A DNA stretch of 64,000 nt from assembly GCA_014695195.1 (NCBI GenBank), contig JACJNW010000041.1:1-64000 (forward strand), written 5' to 3'. The position numbers and the translations under genes are program-made. Below, piece after piece: positions 13,841-23,771 of this stretch. The notes beneath the pieces were generated by a model, which did not search any database, had not been told where the DNA came from, and was given only the letters and a program-made list of their open reading frames with translations. How positions within the stretch are numbered: the first letter of the stretch is position 1; each line of letters starts with the position of its first letter. Source of the stretch: Cyanobacteria bacterium FACHB-DQ100. Lineage in GTDB: Bacteria; Cyanobacteriota; Cyanobacteriia; Leptolyngbyales; Leptolyngbyaceae.

Positions 13841-16800
13841 TTAATGCTCCGTTGCGCCGATTTTCTTGATGCTTGCAATTTCACTGGCTGGAATCGGAGT
13901 CGATCGCTTCCCGGAAAAGTCGCGCAACAATCCCATCAACGCTGGAACGACCGTTGGAGTTAACACCGTTGAGAATGTTAATCCTCCAGTTAAAACAATT
14001 CCTAAGCCTTGATAAAGCTCCGAACCTTGACCGGGTAACACTGCAAGCGGCAGCATTCCCAAAACGCTCGTTCCCGCCGACATGAAAATGGCTCTCAGTC
14101 GATCCTTGGTCGCACTTAACAGCGAGGAATCGTAATCTTCTCCTTCTTGCTGAAGCTGCAATGCACGATCGACCAGCAAAATCGCGTTATTCACCACAAT
14201 TCCAGTTAGAATCACGAATCCCAAAGCGGTGATCATATCTAATGGAACTGACATTCCAGGAATTTGATTGACGAGAACCAAACTCAACAGAGCACCACTC
14301 ATGCCCATCGGAACTGTTGCCATGATCACGACAGGATAGAGAAACGATCGATACAACGCAACCAGTAATAGATAAGTAATCACGACGGCAAACGCGAATG
14401 CGGCTGTTAATTGGGACACTGTTGTTGCCAGTTGGTCAGCCGTTCCCGCTAATGCTAAGCGGTAGCCTGCGGGTAGATTTGCCTGTGCTGGAGCGAGAAT
14501 CTCGCGCTTGACTTGAGTGACGATCGCGCTCAAAGGAGCCGTGTCTGCCAAAGAAGCCGTTAACGTCACCGATCGCTCTAAATCGGTGTGATTAATCACG
14601 TCGGCTCCAGTCGCTTCTCTAACGTCAGCCACATCTCCAAGCTGAATGCGTTTACCCCTTGCAAATAGGGGCAATTGCCGCAACTGCTCTGGGGTTTGAA
14701 CGAAGATATTTTGCAGTTCTACCGAGACATCGAGTTCTTCTTTACCATCGATGAACTTAGAAGCCAGCCTGCCACCGAGCGCCGTTTCCACCATCGAACC
14801 AATCTCGGATTCCGAGAGTCCAACTTCTGCCAGCCGTTCTCGATTAGGAATCACTTGCAATTCGCCTGCACCAACAACAAAGTTCGATCGCACATTGCGA
14901 ATTCCATTGATAGCGCGTAGCTTGCCTGAGATCTCGCGATCGATTTGTCCGATCTGGTTCAAATCGGTGCCCACGATATCGACTTCAAATTCTTTGCCCG
15001 GATCGCGGAAAATCGAGGGACGGATCGGAACCATGAATCGATAGCCCGCGAAATTGTTACTCGCTGCCCGGAAGCGATTCACCATTTCTGCCAGCCCGCG
15101 CGTTGTGGCAAACTCAGGTTTTAGAATTGCTGAGATCGCTCTCAATGCGCCTGGGCGATCGATAAACATGACGCGATCAACTTCGGGCTGAGCGCGGACA
15201 AATTCTCGCACAGGTTTAGACTGCTCGATCGCCTCTGCAATACTTGTTCCCGCTAGCGGCTCAACGCGCCACTGAATCTGGTTGCGATTGCCTTCTGGGA
15301 GATAATCGGCAGGGGGCAACAAAAAGAAACTCGCAAACAATAGAGAAACTGGAATTGCTAAAACAAGCAATCGCCGCTTCATGTGGTGACGACCGATCGA
15401 CCAGCGAACAGTTCTGGCTAGGAAATGCTCAAACTTTCCTTGGATCTGTCGAAAGGCGGCAGATGTTTTGGCAACTGAGCGCTCAAACCAGTTGCCCCCC
15501 CGATATTCGCCGCCTTCAAACATCTGCATTGCCTCTGATTCTTTTAGAAACAATCCAGATAGCATTGGAACAAGCGTGATCGCAGCAAACAAAGAGAAGA
15601 TGGCGGAGCAAGACATGGTAATCGCCATATCCGCATAAAGCTGTCCTGCTTCACCCGTTACCATTAACAGCGGAATAAACACAACGACGTTGGTTAGCGT
15701 CGAGCCAAGCATCGCGCCCCAAACCTCTTGGGTTGCTGTGATTGCGGCTCGAAATGCACTTTCTCCACGCTGCATATGCGTAAAGATGTTTTCAATCACG
15801 ACGATCGAGTTATCCACGACCATGCCAACGGAAAATGCAATTCCAGCCAGACTAATAATATTCAGCGATCGACCCAACCAAGACATCACGATGAAAATCA
15901 TCACGGAGGCAATCGGAATCGTAATTGCGATCACAGCAACGGTTCGCATTGAACCGAGAAATAATACTAATACGATCGTCGCAAGTACCGCTCCAGCGAT
16001 CAGATTTTCTTGCACAAAGTTAACTGCTTGACTAACGTATTCGTTCTCGTCGTAGTTATAAACAAAGCGAATGCCTTCTTTTTGCTGATCAAACTGGACT
16101 TGGAGTTCGGCAATCGCCTGTCTGACTCCTTGGGAGATTTCAGGAACGTTTGCCCCGACCTGCCGAATAATGCCAACTGCGACCGCAGGTTTATCGTTAA
16201 ATAACAGCGCACTATCGCGAATCTTGCGCCCCATTTCTACCTTGGCGACATCGCGAATGTAGACCGTTCCTCCAGCATCCCGCCGCAGCACAAAGCCCGC
16301 AATCTGTTCAATATCTTGCGATCGGCTCAGAGTTCTCACCCGATATTCTCGCCGCCCTAACTCTAAGGGGCCGCCCCGAATATCGCGGTTATTTTCCCGC
16401 AGCACTCGCACAACATCGCCGATCGTCAAATTTCGATCAGCTAGAGCTTTCGGATCAACTCGAACCTCAACTTCTCGCTGCCGCCCGCCGGAAACGATGA
16501 ACTGTCCGACTCCTTGAACCCGCCGCAATCTCGGTAAAACAATCTCTTCTGCTAAATCGCGGTAGCGATCGGGATCCGGTTCAAATCCGGGCTGGGTATC
16601 AAACGGAATCCACATCATCGGAGAGCTATTGCCCCCGACTAACTCCACGTTGGATTCGAGCGCTTCCGGTGGCAGACTGGCAACCTGCTGCAACCGATTC
16701 AGCACATCGACCAGTCGATTCTCGACGCTCGTACCTTCTTCAAAAGTGAGCGTGATCGAACTGCGCCCTGGACGGGATGTACTGCTGATTTCTTTTACGC

Positions 16801-17026
16801 CCAGCACTTCTTCCATCTGCTCTTCGATCGGGCGCGTGATCAAATCTTCAACTTCCGCAGGTGCAGCTCCCGGATATCCAGTATTGATTGTAATTTCTGG
16901 ACGATCGCCACCGGGCTGTAACTCTAGCGGCAATCGAAAGAGCGAAAACACACCAAAGATTGCTAGCAGACAGAACAGCACAAACGTTCCATGTCGCCAG
17001 CGAACCGCCGTTTCAATCAACTTCAC
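13841..17026 (-). CDS. RND-family efflux transporter (AcrB-like inner-membrane pump)
   Basis: A 1061-residue protein with the RND layout: an N-terminal membrane helix (TFVLFCLLAIFGVFSLF), a large periplasmic loop with the porter motif YPGAAPAEVEDLITRPIEEQ, a cluster of helices, a second loop and final helices. Helix 4 carries GMVVDNSIVVIENI, so of the two proton-relay aspartates of AcrB (407, 408) the first is kept and the second is Asn; helix 10 has GIVVNNAILLVDRA where AcrB has Lys940. These variants are common in subgroups outside AcrB itself. It starts at GTG, overlapping the adaptor stop by 4 bases (GTGA), so the two are translationally coupled. Substrate unknown: drugs, lipids or metals are possible. 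Confidence 0.9.
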   Translation of the reverse strand: MKLIETAVRWRHGTFVLFCLLAIFGVFSLFRLPLELQPGGDRPEITINTGYPGAAPAEVEDLITRPIEEQMEEVLGVKEISSTSRPGRSSITLTFEEGTSVENRLVDVLNRLQQVASLPPEALESNVELVGGNSSPMMWIPFDTQPGFEPDPDRYRDLAEEIVLPRLRRVQGVGQFIVSGGRQREVEVRVDPKALADRNLTIGDVVRVLRENNRDIRGGPLELGRREYRVRTLSRSQDIEQIAGFVLRRDAGGTVYIRDVAKVEMGRKIRDSALLFNDKPAVAVGIIRQVGANVPEISQGVRQAIAELQVQFDQQKEGIRFVYNYDENEYVSQAVNFVQENLIAGAVLATIVLVLFLGSMRTVAVIAITIPIASVMIFIVMSWLGRSLNIISLAGIAFSVGMVVDNSIVVIENIFTHMQRGESAFRAAITATQEVWGAMLGSTLTNVVVFIPLLMVTGEAGQLYADMAITMSCSAIFSLFAAITLVPMLSGLFLKESEAMQMFEGGEYRGGNWFERSVAKTSAAFRQIQGKFEHFLARTVRWSIGRHHMKRRLLVLAIPVSLLFASFFLLPPADYLPEGNRNQIQWRVEPLAGTSIAEAIEQSKPVREFVRAQPEVDRVMFIDRPGALRAISAILKPEFATTRGLAEMVNRFRAASNNFAGYRFMVPIRPSIFRDPGKEFEVDIVGTDLNQIGQIDREISGKLRAINGIRNVRSNFVVGAGELQVIPNRERLAEVGLSESEIGSMVETALGGRLASKFIDGKEELDVSVELQNIFVQTPEQLRQLPLFARGKRIQLGDVADVREATGADVINHTDLERSVTLTASLADTAPLSAIVTQVKREILAPAQANLPAGYRLALAGTADQLATTVSQLTAAFAFAVVITYLLLVALYRSFLYPVVIMATVPMGMSGALLSLVLVNQIPGMSVPLDMITALGFVILTGIVVNNAILLVDRALQLQQEGEDYDSSLLSATKDRLRAIFMSAGTSVLGMLPLAVLPGQGSELYQGLGIVLTGGLTFSTVLTPTVVPALMGLLRDFSGKRSTPIPASEIASIKKIGATEH

Positions 17027-18366
17027 GATGCGCCTCCCACAATTTTCACGGGGGCATCCTCATTCAAGCCATCGCCGCCTCGAATCACAATTTCTTGTCC
17101 CGATCGCAGCTCCGGACTAAAAATCGCGACCTGTTCACCCATATCAGTTACCAGTTCAACCGGAATCGGTTTGGCTTTGTTGTCAGTGATCGTAAACACA
17201 ACCCATTGATTGCGTCGCCGCGTGAGCGCATCGCGTGATACGACAAAGCTGTCTTGCGTGGTAGGCAGCGTCAATGCACCTGCGATCGCCATTCCCGGCA
17301 ATAATCCCTTGGGCGGATTGGAGATTTGGACTCGAACGCGCTGTCTTCTAGAAGTCGCATCAGCGGAAGGAACCACGGCAGTAATTGCGGTTTGCTGTTT
17401 CCACTGGGGTAAAGCACGGGTGGTGAGCGCGATCGGCATTCCCGGTGTCACTTTTCCGCCCAACTCTTCCGGCAACTCCAGGAAAACGTCGATTTTCCCC
17501 CCTGAAACCAGCGTCACAATCTGCCCGGAACCCTGGACTAAATCTCCACGGCTGACATGGCGCGTCTGCACTACCCCAGATGCGGTGGCGACAATTTGAG
17601 TCCGTCTTTGTGCCAGTTGTGCCTGATTTACCGTTGCTTGAGCTGCTGCGACTGTTGCCTGTTGCGCCTCAATTTCTTCACGAATTGGACCTGCTTTCGC
17701 TTCCGCTAAACTCGCTTGTGCTGCAAGTCTTTGTCCCGTTGCCTGATCGACTTGCGATCGCGCTTCGACTAACAATCGCTGCGAAATGGCTCCTTCTCTG
17801 ACCAATGCCAAAGTCCGCTTGAGGTTGTCTTGTGCTTCTCGTTCTCTTGCTTTTGCTGAATTGACTGCCGCTTGACGTTGAGCAATCACCTCCGATCTCG
17901 TTCCTGCCCGCAATCGCGCTAAATTGCTGCGTTCTTGTGCCAATTTTGCTTGAGCTTGAGCGATGCCTAACTGCTGGTCTGAATCATCCAGAATTGCGAC
18001 CTCCATGCCCGCCGTAACCTGATCACCGGGCTGCACAAAAATCTCCTTTACAATTCCACCCGTCTGAGCACGAATAGTCGATTGGTTAGAGGCTTCGACC
18101 TGCCCTAAAAGCTGCACCGTTCGAGTTGGCGCTCCAGTGCCAAGACGAGTGGTTTCAACGGCTCTTGGGGGTTGTCCTTGAGATTGTGCAACAGCAGGTT
18201 TTTCTCCTTCCGGATTTAGAATGCGCCAGAAGCCAAACCCACCCGCGGTTAAAAGACCCGTGCAAAATAAGCTAATCCAAAGCTTGCGATTCTTTGGTGA
18301 GGGTTGGGGATCAGGCGTTTCAGCAGAATCGATCGCAGGCTGATTCTGAGGGTCGAAAGATTCCAT
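17023..18366 (-). CDS. RND periplasmic adaptor (membrane-fusion protein)
   Basis: About 447 residues from the ATG at 18366; a TTG at 18396 would add 10 residues, and neither has a clear ribosome-binding site. A proline-rich cytoplasmic N-terminus is followed by one membrane segment (LWISLFCTGLLTAGGFGFW), then a lipoyl-like half-motif (GIVKEIFVQPGDQVTAGMEV), a long alpha-hairpin coiled coil (about residues 130-250, AQAQAKLAQERSNLARLR to AAQATVNQAQ), the second lipoyl half (VVQTRHVSRGDLVQGSGQIV), and beta-barrel and membrane-proximal domains. It links the RND pump encoded immediately downstream to an outer-membrane channel of the TolC type, which is not in this window. Confidence 0.9.
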   Translation of the reverse strand: MESFDPQNQPAIDSAETPDPQPSPKNRKLWISLFCTGLLTAGGFGFWRILNPEGEKPAVAQSQGQPPRAVETTRLGTGAPTRTVQLLGQVEASNQSTIRAQTGGIVKEIFVQPGDQVTAGMEVAILDDSDQQLGIAQAQAKLAQERSNLARLRAGTRSEVIAQRQAAVNSAKAREREAQDNLKRTLALVREGAISQRLLVEARSQVDQATGQRLAAQASLAEAKAGPIREEIEAQQATVAAAQATVNQAQLAQRRTQIVATASGVVQTRHVSRGDLVQGSGQIVTLVSGGKIDVFLELPEELGGKVTPGMPIALTTRALPQWKQQTAITAVVPSADATSRRQRVRVQISNPPKGLLPGMAIAGALTLPTTQDSFVVSRDALTRRRNQWVVFTITDNKAKPIPVELVTDMGEQVAIFSPELRSGQEIVIRGGDGLNEDAPVKIVGGAS

Positions 18367-18564
18367 AGGTTTCAGTGGTGCAGGAGCAAAAGCCAAAAAT
18401 CGCGCAGGAGAATGACGCTTGTTTAAGTAAGGATTGAAGTTGTTGAAGTATTAATAATTTGATTGAGATTCTACCCGATCCATCTAAGCGTTTGTATAAG
18501 AAGTTTGGAGCGGTTGCTGGGACACAATGTGATTGAGATTCATGCTCAAACGCCGCAAAACTAT

Positions 18565-19116
18565 CTATTTTTGGGGATAACTTTTCAACGGTGTTCCAAG
18601 CTGGCTCAGGTTCAAAACGTGACCGCCAGCCACGAGATAAACGGTATCCGCGATCGCGCCCAGTTCCCGCACCAGATTTCCCAAGCGATCCCGAAATAAT
18701 CGCCCGATTGGATAGGCTGGAACGACTCCCCATCCTGTTTCTTCTGCAACAAAAATAATCAGGCTTTCAGTGCGATCGAAGCTCTGAAAAAGAGTGTCTA
18801 GGGTTTCTTGCCATTCGGCTTCGGTTTGATCTAGCACGTTTGCCAGCCACGTTCCAAGCGAATCAATGAGCAGGCAATCTGAAGCCGAAGAGTCAACGAT
18901 CGCTGAACTTAATTTCACGGGAATCGATCGCGTTTGCCAAATTTCAGGACGGCGCGATCGATGTTTTTCGATCCGGGCTTGCCATTCTAAATCCTCTAGA
19001 TTCTCTTGAGCGGTTGCAATATAAATGACAGGCTTTCCTGAATCGGCTGCAAGTTGTTCTGCCCATTCGCTTTTGCCTGAGCGAGCCGCTCCGGTCACTA
19101 AAATCAGTTTCGCCAT
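18565..19116 (-). CDS. cobU: Adenosylcobinamide kinase / adenosylcobinamide-phosphate guanylyltransferase
   Basis: A 183-residue protein, the usual CobU length. The Walker A loop GAARSGKS is at residues 9-16, followed by the family segments IYIATA, the RIEKHRSRRP region with the His that accepts GMP in CobU, LIDSLGTWLAN, FVAEETGWGVVP and FRDRLGNLVRELGAIADTVYLVAGG. It phosphorylates adenosylcobinamide and transfers GMP to it in late cobalamin nucleotide-loop assembly. It stands alone, with no other cob gene in the window and no cobalamin riboswitch visible upstream. Confidence 0.95.
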   Translation of the reverse strand: MAKLILVTGAARSGKSEWAEQLAADSGKPVIYIATAQENLEDLEWQARIEKHRSRRPEIWQTRSIPVKLSSAIVDSSASDCLLIDSLGTWLANVLDQTEAEWQETLDTLFQSFDRTESLIIFVAEETGWGVVPAYPIGRLFRDRLGNLVRELGAIADTVYLVAGGHVLNLSQLGTPLKSYPQK

Positions 19117-19197
19117 AAAAAAACTTTAGAATCTACTCTGAAAGCGAATTCGCCGCTACAATAACCTTTACCTTGAATCAAGAAAACTTCGGCAGCG

Positions 19198-19932
19198 ATG
19201 AAGAAAGATCTGCGACGGATTGAAGAAACCCTGCTTCAACTGAATAAAAAAGTTCCCACTTTATCTACTGCTCTGTATCCAGAACCCGCAGCACAGGTGC
19301 GATCGGTTTCGTTTTCGCTACATACTAAGCCTCCCAAAGCGATCGAGCCAGAAATTTCCGCTCCACCGATCGTCGAACCCCTGATCGAACCGAAACCACT
19401 TAACCTCCCAAGGCTCAAAGCTCCAAACTTTACCACTCATCGCAATAGTGCCAATCCTTCGCTTGCCTCCAGCTTACTGGTTGATATGCAGACGATCGTC
19501 GATCGCTGGCACATCGAGTTAAACCAAACCCTGCGTCAGATTCAAGACCTCTATCTAGAAGGGCCGATCGTCGATGGCTGGCTCGAATCTCACTCCGGAC
19601 AGCCGTTAGGAGATCTTTCAACTCTGCGCCATGCCGAAGTCGATCGTCTCATGTCTTATATCGAAGAGATTTGCGCCGCACCGATTCCCGGCACAAAAGA
19701 TGCCCCAAAAGCAGGATATCGCCTCTGCGGAATCAACACCGACGGACAGCGCTGGTCATATCCCTGCCCAGCAGAGCAAATTCCCAGCTTAAGCTTAGCG
19801 ATCGCTCGCTATCACAAACTCCGGCAACTGCTCGATCGCAAACAGCACCTCGAACAGCGCCTTAGTGGACTTGCAGAATCGTTAGTTGCTCTACATGGCA
19901 AGATGAAAGATGAGACGATGCGGGTACTCTGA
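19198..19932 (+). CDS. Conserved cyanobacterial hypothetical protein
   Basis: A 244-residue soluble protein. The N-terminal third is a proline-rich, probably disordered segment (residues 25-85); the C-terminal two thirds are helical, with MQTIVDRWHIELNQTLRQIQDLYLEGPIVDGWLES cut into helices, a conserved-looking loop (GYRLCGINTDGQRWSYPCP) and a terminal coiled coil (YHKLRQLLDRKQHLEQRLSG). The loop may bind a ligand but matches no motif I know. It is divergent from cobU, with 81 bases between, and the glycosyltransferase gene follows after 24 bases on the same strand, so the pair is probably one transcript. Confidence 0.6.
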   Translation: MKKDLRRIEETLLQLNKKVPTLSTALYPEPAAQVRSVSFSLHTKPPKAIEPEISAPPIVEPLIEPKPLNLPRLKAPNFTTHRNSANPSLASSLLVDMQTIVDRWHIELNQTLRQIQDLYLEGPIVDGWLESHSGQPLGDLSTLRHAEVDRLMSYIEEICAAPIPGTKDAPKAGYRLCGINTDGQRWSYPCPAEQIPSLSLAIARYHKLRQLLDRKQHLEQRLSGLAESLVALHGKMKDETMRVL

Positions 19933-19956
19933 GCTTGTTTTGATTCAAGCCCTGTT

Positions 19957-20898
19957 ATGAAAGTGCCGCAACCGCTCGTCTCCGCCATTATTTGCACTCA
20001 CAACCGCGATCGCTATTTAGGTCTCGCAATCGATAGCCTTCTGGCTCAAGACTTCACCGCCTTTGAAATTATTGTTGTCGATAATGCCTCAAGCGATCGT
20101 ACTCGTGAAGTCGTTGAAGCACGACTCGCTGATCCAAGACTCCGCTACATTTACGAGCCAGAAATTGGTTTATCAGTCGCTCGAAACACCGGTGCAAACA
20201 GTGCGAAGAGCGAAATTTTGACCTATTTGGATGACGATGCGATCGCCTCTCTGCACTGGCTCAGAACAATTTACGCTGCCTATCAGGAAAATCCGAGACT
20301 CGCGATCGCAGGCGGCAAGGTTACTCTGATTTGGACAGACGGGATCACGTCCCCAAAATGGCTGTCTGACGGACTCGCTGGCAATTTAGGTGCATACGAT
20401 TTGGGCGATGCGATCGTTCAAATCGACCGTCCCGGACTCACTCCACGCGGCTTAAACTACTCGATTCGTAAGTCGTTCCTCGATCAGATCGGCGGATTCG
20501 ACCCCAACCTAGGGCGCGTTGGTAAAAATCTTCTCTCTAATGAAGAACTTCACATGACCCATCTAGCGCTGCAAACCGGATGGGAAGTCGCCTATCTCCC
20601 TGCTGCCTGCGTCGCCCATCATGTCGCTCCAGAACGGGTAAGAAGAAGGTGGTTTCTTGATCGCGGTTGGTGGCAGGGCATTAGTGAATGTTACCGGGAG
20701 CAGATCGCAGGGGAAGCTGGGGTCGGACAGTTTCGGCGCGGCGGAGAACGATTAGTTCGCGGGCTTTATAAATCGCTCAAGTTTGCCACTGATCCAGCTC
20801 AACGCTTTGAAAATCTAGTCTACAGCTACGGTCAAATCGGTTATCTAAGGAAAGCCTTTGAGGGTTTTGTGTCTGGGAAAGCGATGAAGCGATCGTAA
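19957..20898 (+). CDS. Glycosyltransferase family 2
   Basis: A 313-residue protein with a GT-A fold signature: VSAIICTHNRDRYLGLAIDSL at the N-terminus, the nucleotide-binding DNASSDRT, the metal-binding LDDD (about residue 92), and an acceptor-side region with GGFDPNLGR and EELHM resembling the ED(E/D) base motif. A few hydrophobic stretches near the C-terminus are not clear membrane segments. It transfers a sugar from a nucleotide sugar to an unknown acceptor, probably surface polysaccharide or lipid. It lies 24 bases behind the gene at 19198. Confidence 0.85.
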   Translation: MKVPQPLVSAIICTHNRDRYLGLAIDSLLAQDFTAFEIIVVDNASSDRTREVVEARLADPRLRYIYEPEIGLSVARNTGANSAKSEILTYLDDDAIASLHWLRTIYAAYQENPRLAIAGGKVTLIWTDGITSPKWLSDGLAGNLGAYDLGDAIVQIDRPGLTPRGLNYSIRKSFLDQIGGFDPNLGRVGKNLLSNEELHMTHLALQTGWEVAYLPAACVAHHVAPERVRRRWFLDRGWWQGISECYREQIAGEAGVGQFRRGGERLVRGLYKSLKFATDPAQRFENLVYSYGQIGYLRKAFEGFVSGKAMKRS

Positions 20899-20968
20899 AC
20901 CCACAGATTTCCCTATCAAAAGTGCTCAAACGCTCACCTATCAATCGTTAGAGGCAAATATTAAATTT

Positions 20969-20998
20969 TTGTCACAATTGATCCAGCCTTACTATAAT
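20969..20998 (+). promoter_or_regulatory. Putative sigma-70-type promoter for ndhD
   Basis: TTGTCA (20969-20974) and a perfect TATAAT (20993-20998) are separated by 18 bases. It is the best promoter match in the gap before ndhD. Confidence 0.5.
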
Positions 20999-21111
20999 GT
21001 TAACCATTGTAAAGTTCTGATGATTGCGGACACTTCAATCCGTACTTGCGCTGATTCATAGAGAAGATTCGCAGTGTCATCACCAAAAACTTCTGTGGAT
21101 AAAGGAATTCT

Positions 21112-21192
21112 ATGTCCTACCCTCTGATAGTCCAATCCAAAATCCTCCACATTCTGTTGGTTAAGTTCATTTTGCTTAACAAACTGGAGTAA
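21112..21192 (+). CDS. Possible leader peptide upstream of ndhD
   Basis: A 26-residue hydrophobic peptide (MSYPLIVQSKILHILLVKFI then LLNKLE) starts at an ATG with AAGGA 6 bases upstream. It lies inside the predicted ndhD leader, 246 bases before the ndhD start. It may be a small membrane protein, a regulatory upstream frame, or chance. Confidence 0.2.
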   Translation: MSYPLIVQSKILHILLVKFILLNKLE

Positions 21193-21438
21193 GATTAGTG
21201 CAGTAGGTACAAATCCTCATTGGGTTTTCCTCCACGCAAAACACTTGATCCGCCAAGTATCTTGTGGGAATTGTGACCGCCGCCTCGCTCTAGAGACATT
21301 ACCCGCCGCCACGACTCCCGCCGCCCAAAGTTCGATCGCTATCTTCCTTCTTTATTGTCTGATTGGGCTTCTTAGCGGATTGAGTCACTGGTGCTTTACA
21401 CCGACCCCCTGCTCTCTACACACCTGGTCACTGATGTC

Positions 21439-23031
21439 ATGGTTACTTCTTTCCCTTGGTTAACCACTCTAATTGTCCTTCCCCTCGCAGCCTCGCTTCT
21501 GATTCCACTCATCCCCGACAAACAGGGTAAAACAGTTCGTTGGTATGGATTAGGAGTCGGTTTAGCGGATCTCGTTCTCTCAATTTATGCGTTCTGGAAA
21601 CACTACGACTTCCAAAACCCCGACTTCCAACTGACTGAAAGCTACTCCTGGATTCCTCAACTTGGAATTAACTGGTCACTAGCAGTTGATGGAATTTCAA
21701 TGCCGTTGGTTGTTCTCGCCGCCTTGGTAACCACACTATCCATGCTGGCAGGCTGGAAAGTCACGAACAAGCCTCGCCTGTTCTACTTCTTACTATTAGT
21801 CATGTACAGCGCTCAGATTGGTGTGTTCTGTGCCCAAGACATGATTCAGTTTTTCCTATTGTGGGAAGTTGAACTGGTTCCGGTGTACATTCTCATTGCC
21901 ATTTGGGGCGGACCGAAACGCCTTTACGCTGCCACCAAATTTATTCTCTACACTGCACTTGCCTCTATTTTTATTCTGGTGTCGGCGTTGGCGATGGCGT
22001 TCTACGGTGACTACTTCACCTTCAATATGCAGGAGTTAGGACTAAAAGACTACTCCCTGACCTTTGAATTACTCACTTATGCAGGGTTCTTGATCGCTTT
22101 CGGAGTCAAGCTTCCCATCTTCCCGCTGCATACCTGGTTGCCGGATGCTCACGGTGAAGCTTCTGCTCCGGTTTCGATGATTCTGGCTGGTGTCCTGCTG
22201 AAAATGGGTGGCTATGCGTTGATTCGCATGAACATGGAAATGCTGCCTCATGCTCATGTTTACTTCGCTCCGGTTCTTGCAATTCTTGGAATTGTTAACA
22301 TCATCTACGGTGCATTAGCTTCCTTTGCTCAGCGCAACCTCAAGCGTCGGATGGCTTACTCTTCGATCTCGCACATGGGGTTTGTGCTGCTGGGTATCGC
22401 ATCCTTTACCGAGTTAGGAATGAGTGGTGCGGTGTTACAAATGGTGTCTCACGGTTTGATCGCAGCAGCGCTTTTCTTCTTGGCAGGTGTGACCTACGAT
22501 CGCACTCACACCCTGAATATGGACGACATGGGCGGCTTAGCGAAGAAAATGCCTTCGACCTTTGCTCTGTTCACAATTTGCTCGATGGCATCGCTGGCAC
22601 TCCCTGGCATGAGCGGATTTGTGGGTGAGTTGGCAATCTTCCTTGGCTTCACCACAAGCGACGCTTACACCTCGACTTTCAAAATCGTCATCGTCTTGCT
22701 CTCTGCGGTCGGTTTAATTGTGACTCCGATCTACTTGCTCTCGATGCTGCGTGAAATGTTCTACGGCAAAGAAGGCAAAGCGGTTGAAAAAGAAGTTTTC
22801 TTAGATGCGAATCCTAGAGAACTGTTCATTACAGCTTCCCTGGTGCTACCGATCGTCGCGATCGGTCTCTATCCGAAGCTAATCACTCAAACCTACGATG
22901 TCAAAACCGTTCAAGTCGCACAGAATGCTCGAAATGCAGTTCCAGTCATAGCACAGCAAATTGCAATGCCTGGTTTAGCAGCTCCTCAAATCTCGGCTTC
23001 TCAGCCTGAACTGTTGGGATTGATTAAGTAA
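21439..23031 (+). CDS. ndhD: NAD(P)H-quinone oxidoreductase subunit 4 (NdhD)
   Basis: A 530-residue multi-helix membrane protein of the NDH-1 complex in the thylakoid or plasma membrane. I start it at the ATG at 21439 because NdhD proteins begin with a sequence like [32 protein letters not shown]; a GTG at 21391 would add 16 untypical residues. The conserved proton-channel features are present: the Glu in [20 protein letters not shown], the discontinuous helix with the Lys in [26 protein letters not shown], and SHMGFVLLG. It takes part in cyclic electron flow and respiration; NdhD1 and NdhD2 cannot be told apart here. No other ndh gene is adjacent (ndhF often is). Confidence 0.95.
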   Translation: MVTSFPWLTTLIVLPLAASLLIPLIPDKQGKTVRWYGLGVGLADLVLSIYAFWKHYDFQNPDFQLTESYSWIPQLGINWSLAVDGISMPLVVLAALVTTLSMLAGWKVTNKPRLFYFLLLVMYSAQIGVFCAQDMIQFFLLWEVELVPVYILIAIWGGPKRLYAATKFILYTALASIFILVSALAMAFYGDYFTFNMQELGLKDYSLTFELLTYAGFLIAFGVKLPIFPLHTWLPDAHGEASAPVSMILAGVLLKMGGYALIRMNMEMLPHAHVYFAPVLAILGIVNIIYGALASFAQRNLKRRMAYSSISHMGFVLLGIASFTELGMSGAVLQMVSHGLIAAALFFLAGVTYDRTHTLNMDDMGGLAKKMPSTFALFTICSMASLALPGMSGFVGELAIFLGFTTSDAYTSTFKIVIVLLSAVGLIVTPIYLLSMLREMFYGKEGKAVEKEVFLDANPRELFITASLVLPIVAIGLYPKLITQTYDVKTVQVAQNARNAVPVIAQQIAMPGLAAPQISASQPELLGLIK

Positions 23032-23051
23032 GTTTCAGCTTAAAAAGCATT

Positions 23052-23083
23052 AGAGCCTGGAAGGAAACTTCCAGGCTCTTTTA
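23052..23083 (+). terminator. Terminator after ndhD
   Basis: A 12-bp perfect stem AGAGCCTGGAAG/CTTCCAGGCTCT with a GAAA tetraloop is followed by TTTTAG. Confidence 0.9.
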
Positions 23084-23143
23084 GTTGAAGTCGGGTCATG
23101 AAAATTTGGGAAACCTAAGAGCGAAGTCCATCGGAGAAAGCTT

Positions 23144-23761
23144 ATGTCAGGTTTTGATTCCCTTAAGAATCGAGATTACACCTTAATCCTCGACAAAAGT
23201 GGAAGTATGTCTGCAACTGACCAAAGCGGGGGTCGAAGCCGTTGGGAAGCGGTTCAAGAATCAACGCTTGCCCTTGCTCGTAAGTGTGAACAGTTTGATC
23301 CCGATGGCATCACTGTTTATCTCTTCTCCAGTCGCTTCAAACGCTATGACGATGTGACTTCGAGCAAAGTCGAGCAGATTTTCATGGAAAACGAGCCGAT
23401 CGGTTCAACAAATTTGGCATTAGTATTATGGGATGCCGCTCAAAATTATTTTCATCGCAAAGCAACAGGAAAGACCAAGGCAGGCGAAACGATTCTAGTT
23501 GTGACAGATGGCGCGCCCGACGATCGCCGTGCCGTAATTGAGGCAATTATTCGTTCAACAGAGCAGATGGAGCGTGATGAAGAACTCGCCATCACCTTTT
23601 TACAGATTGGAAGCGATTCAGGCGCAAAGCAGTTTCTCACAGCGCTTGATGATCAAATCAAAGACGTGGGTGCTAAATTTGACATCTGCGACACGATTAC
23701 AATGGACGATATGGCAGATCTGAGCCTTGCTGAAGTTCTGATTAACGCGATCACGGATTGA
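23144..23761 (+). CDS. von Willebrand factor type A domain protein
   Basis: A 205-residue protein that is nearly all one vWA domain. The metal-ion-dependent adhesion site is complete: DKSGSM (residues 17-22), the Thr in GSTNLALVL and the Asp in VVTDGAPDD. There is no signal peptide, so it is a cytoplasmic TerY-like stand-alone vWA protein, which usually mediates protein contacts. GGAGA precedes the ATG. The gene at 23772 follows after 10 bases and is likely co-expressed. Confidence 0.8.
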   Translation: MSGFDSLKNRDYTLILDKSGSMSATDQSGGRSRWEAVQESTLALARKCEQFDPDGITVYLFSSRFKRYDDVTSSKVEQIFMENEPIGSTNLALVLWDAAQNYFHRKATGKTKAGETILVVTDGAPDDRRAVIEAIIRSTEQMERDEELAITFLQIGSDSGAKQFLTALDDQIKDVGAKFDICDTITMDDMADLSLAEVLINAITD

Positions 23762-23771
23762 TGGCACGATT

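Larger units (their letters stand above)
20899..21438 (+). other. 540-bp region upstream of ndhD
   Basis: Contains a good promoter (20969-20998), which gives ndhD a leader of about 430 nt. Within the leader is a 26-codon hydrophobic open frame at 21112-21192 with an AAGGA site, and GTTAAG/CTTAAC inverted repeats around 21161-21180. No RNA family was recognised. Confidence 0.5.

Noticed and set aside
18397-19197. Cobalamin riboswitch near cobU
   Set aside because: No B12-box-like sequence or long structured leader was seen upstream of cobU.
21245-21463. Plus-strand frame of 72 codons before ndhD
   Set aside because: It overlaps the ndhD start in another frame and lacks a ribosome-binding site; it looks like leader sequence.
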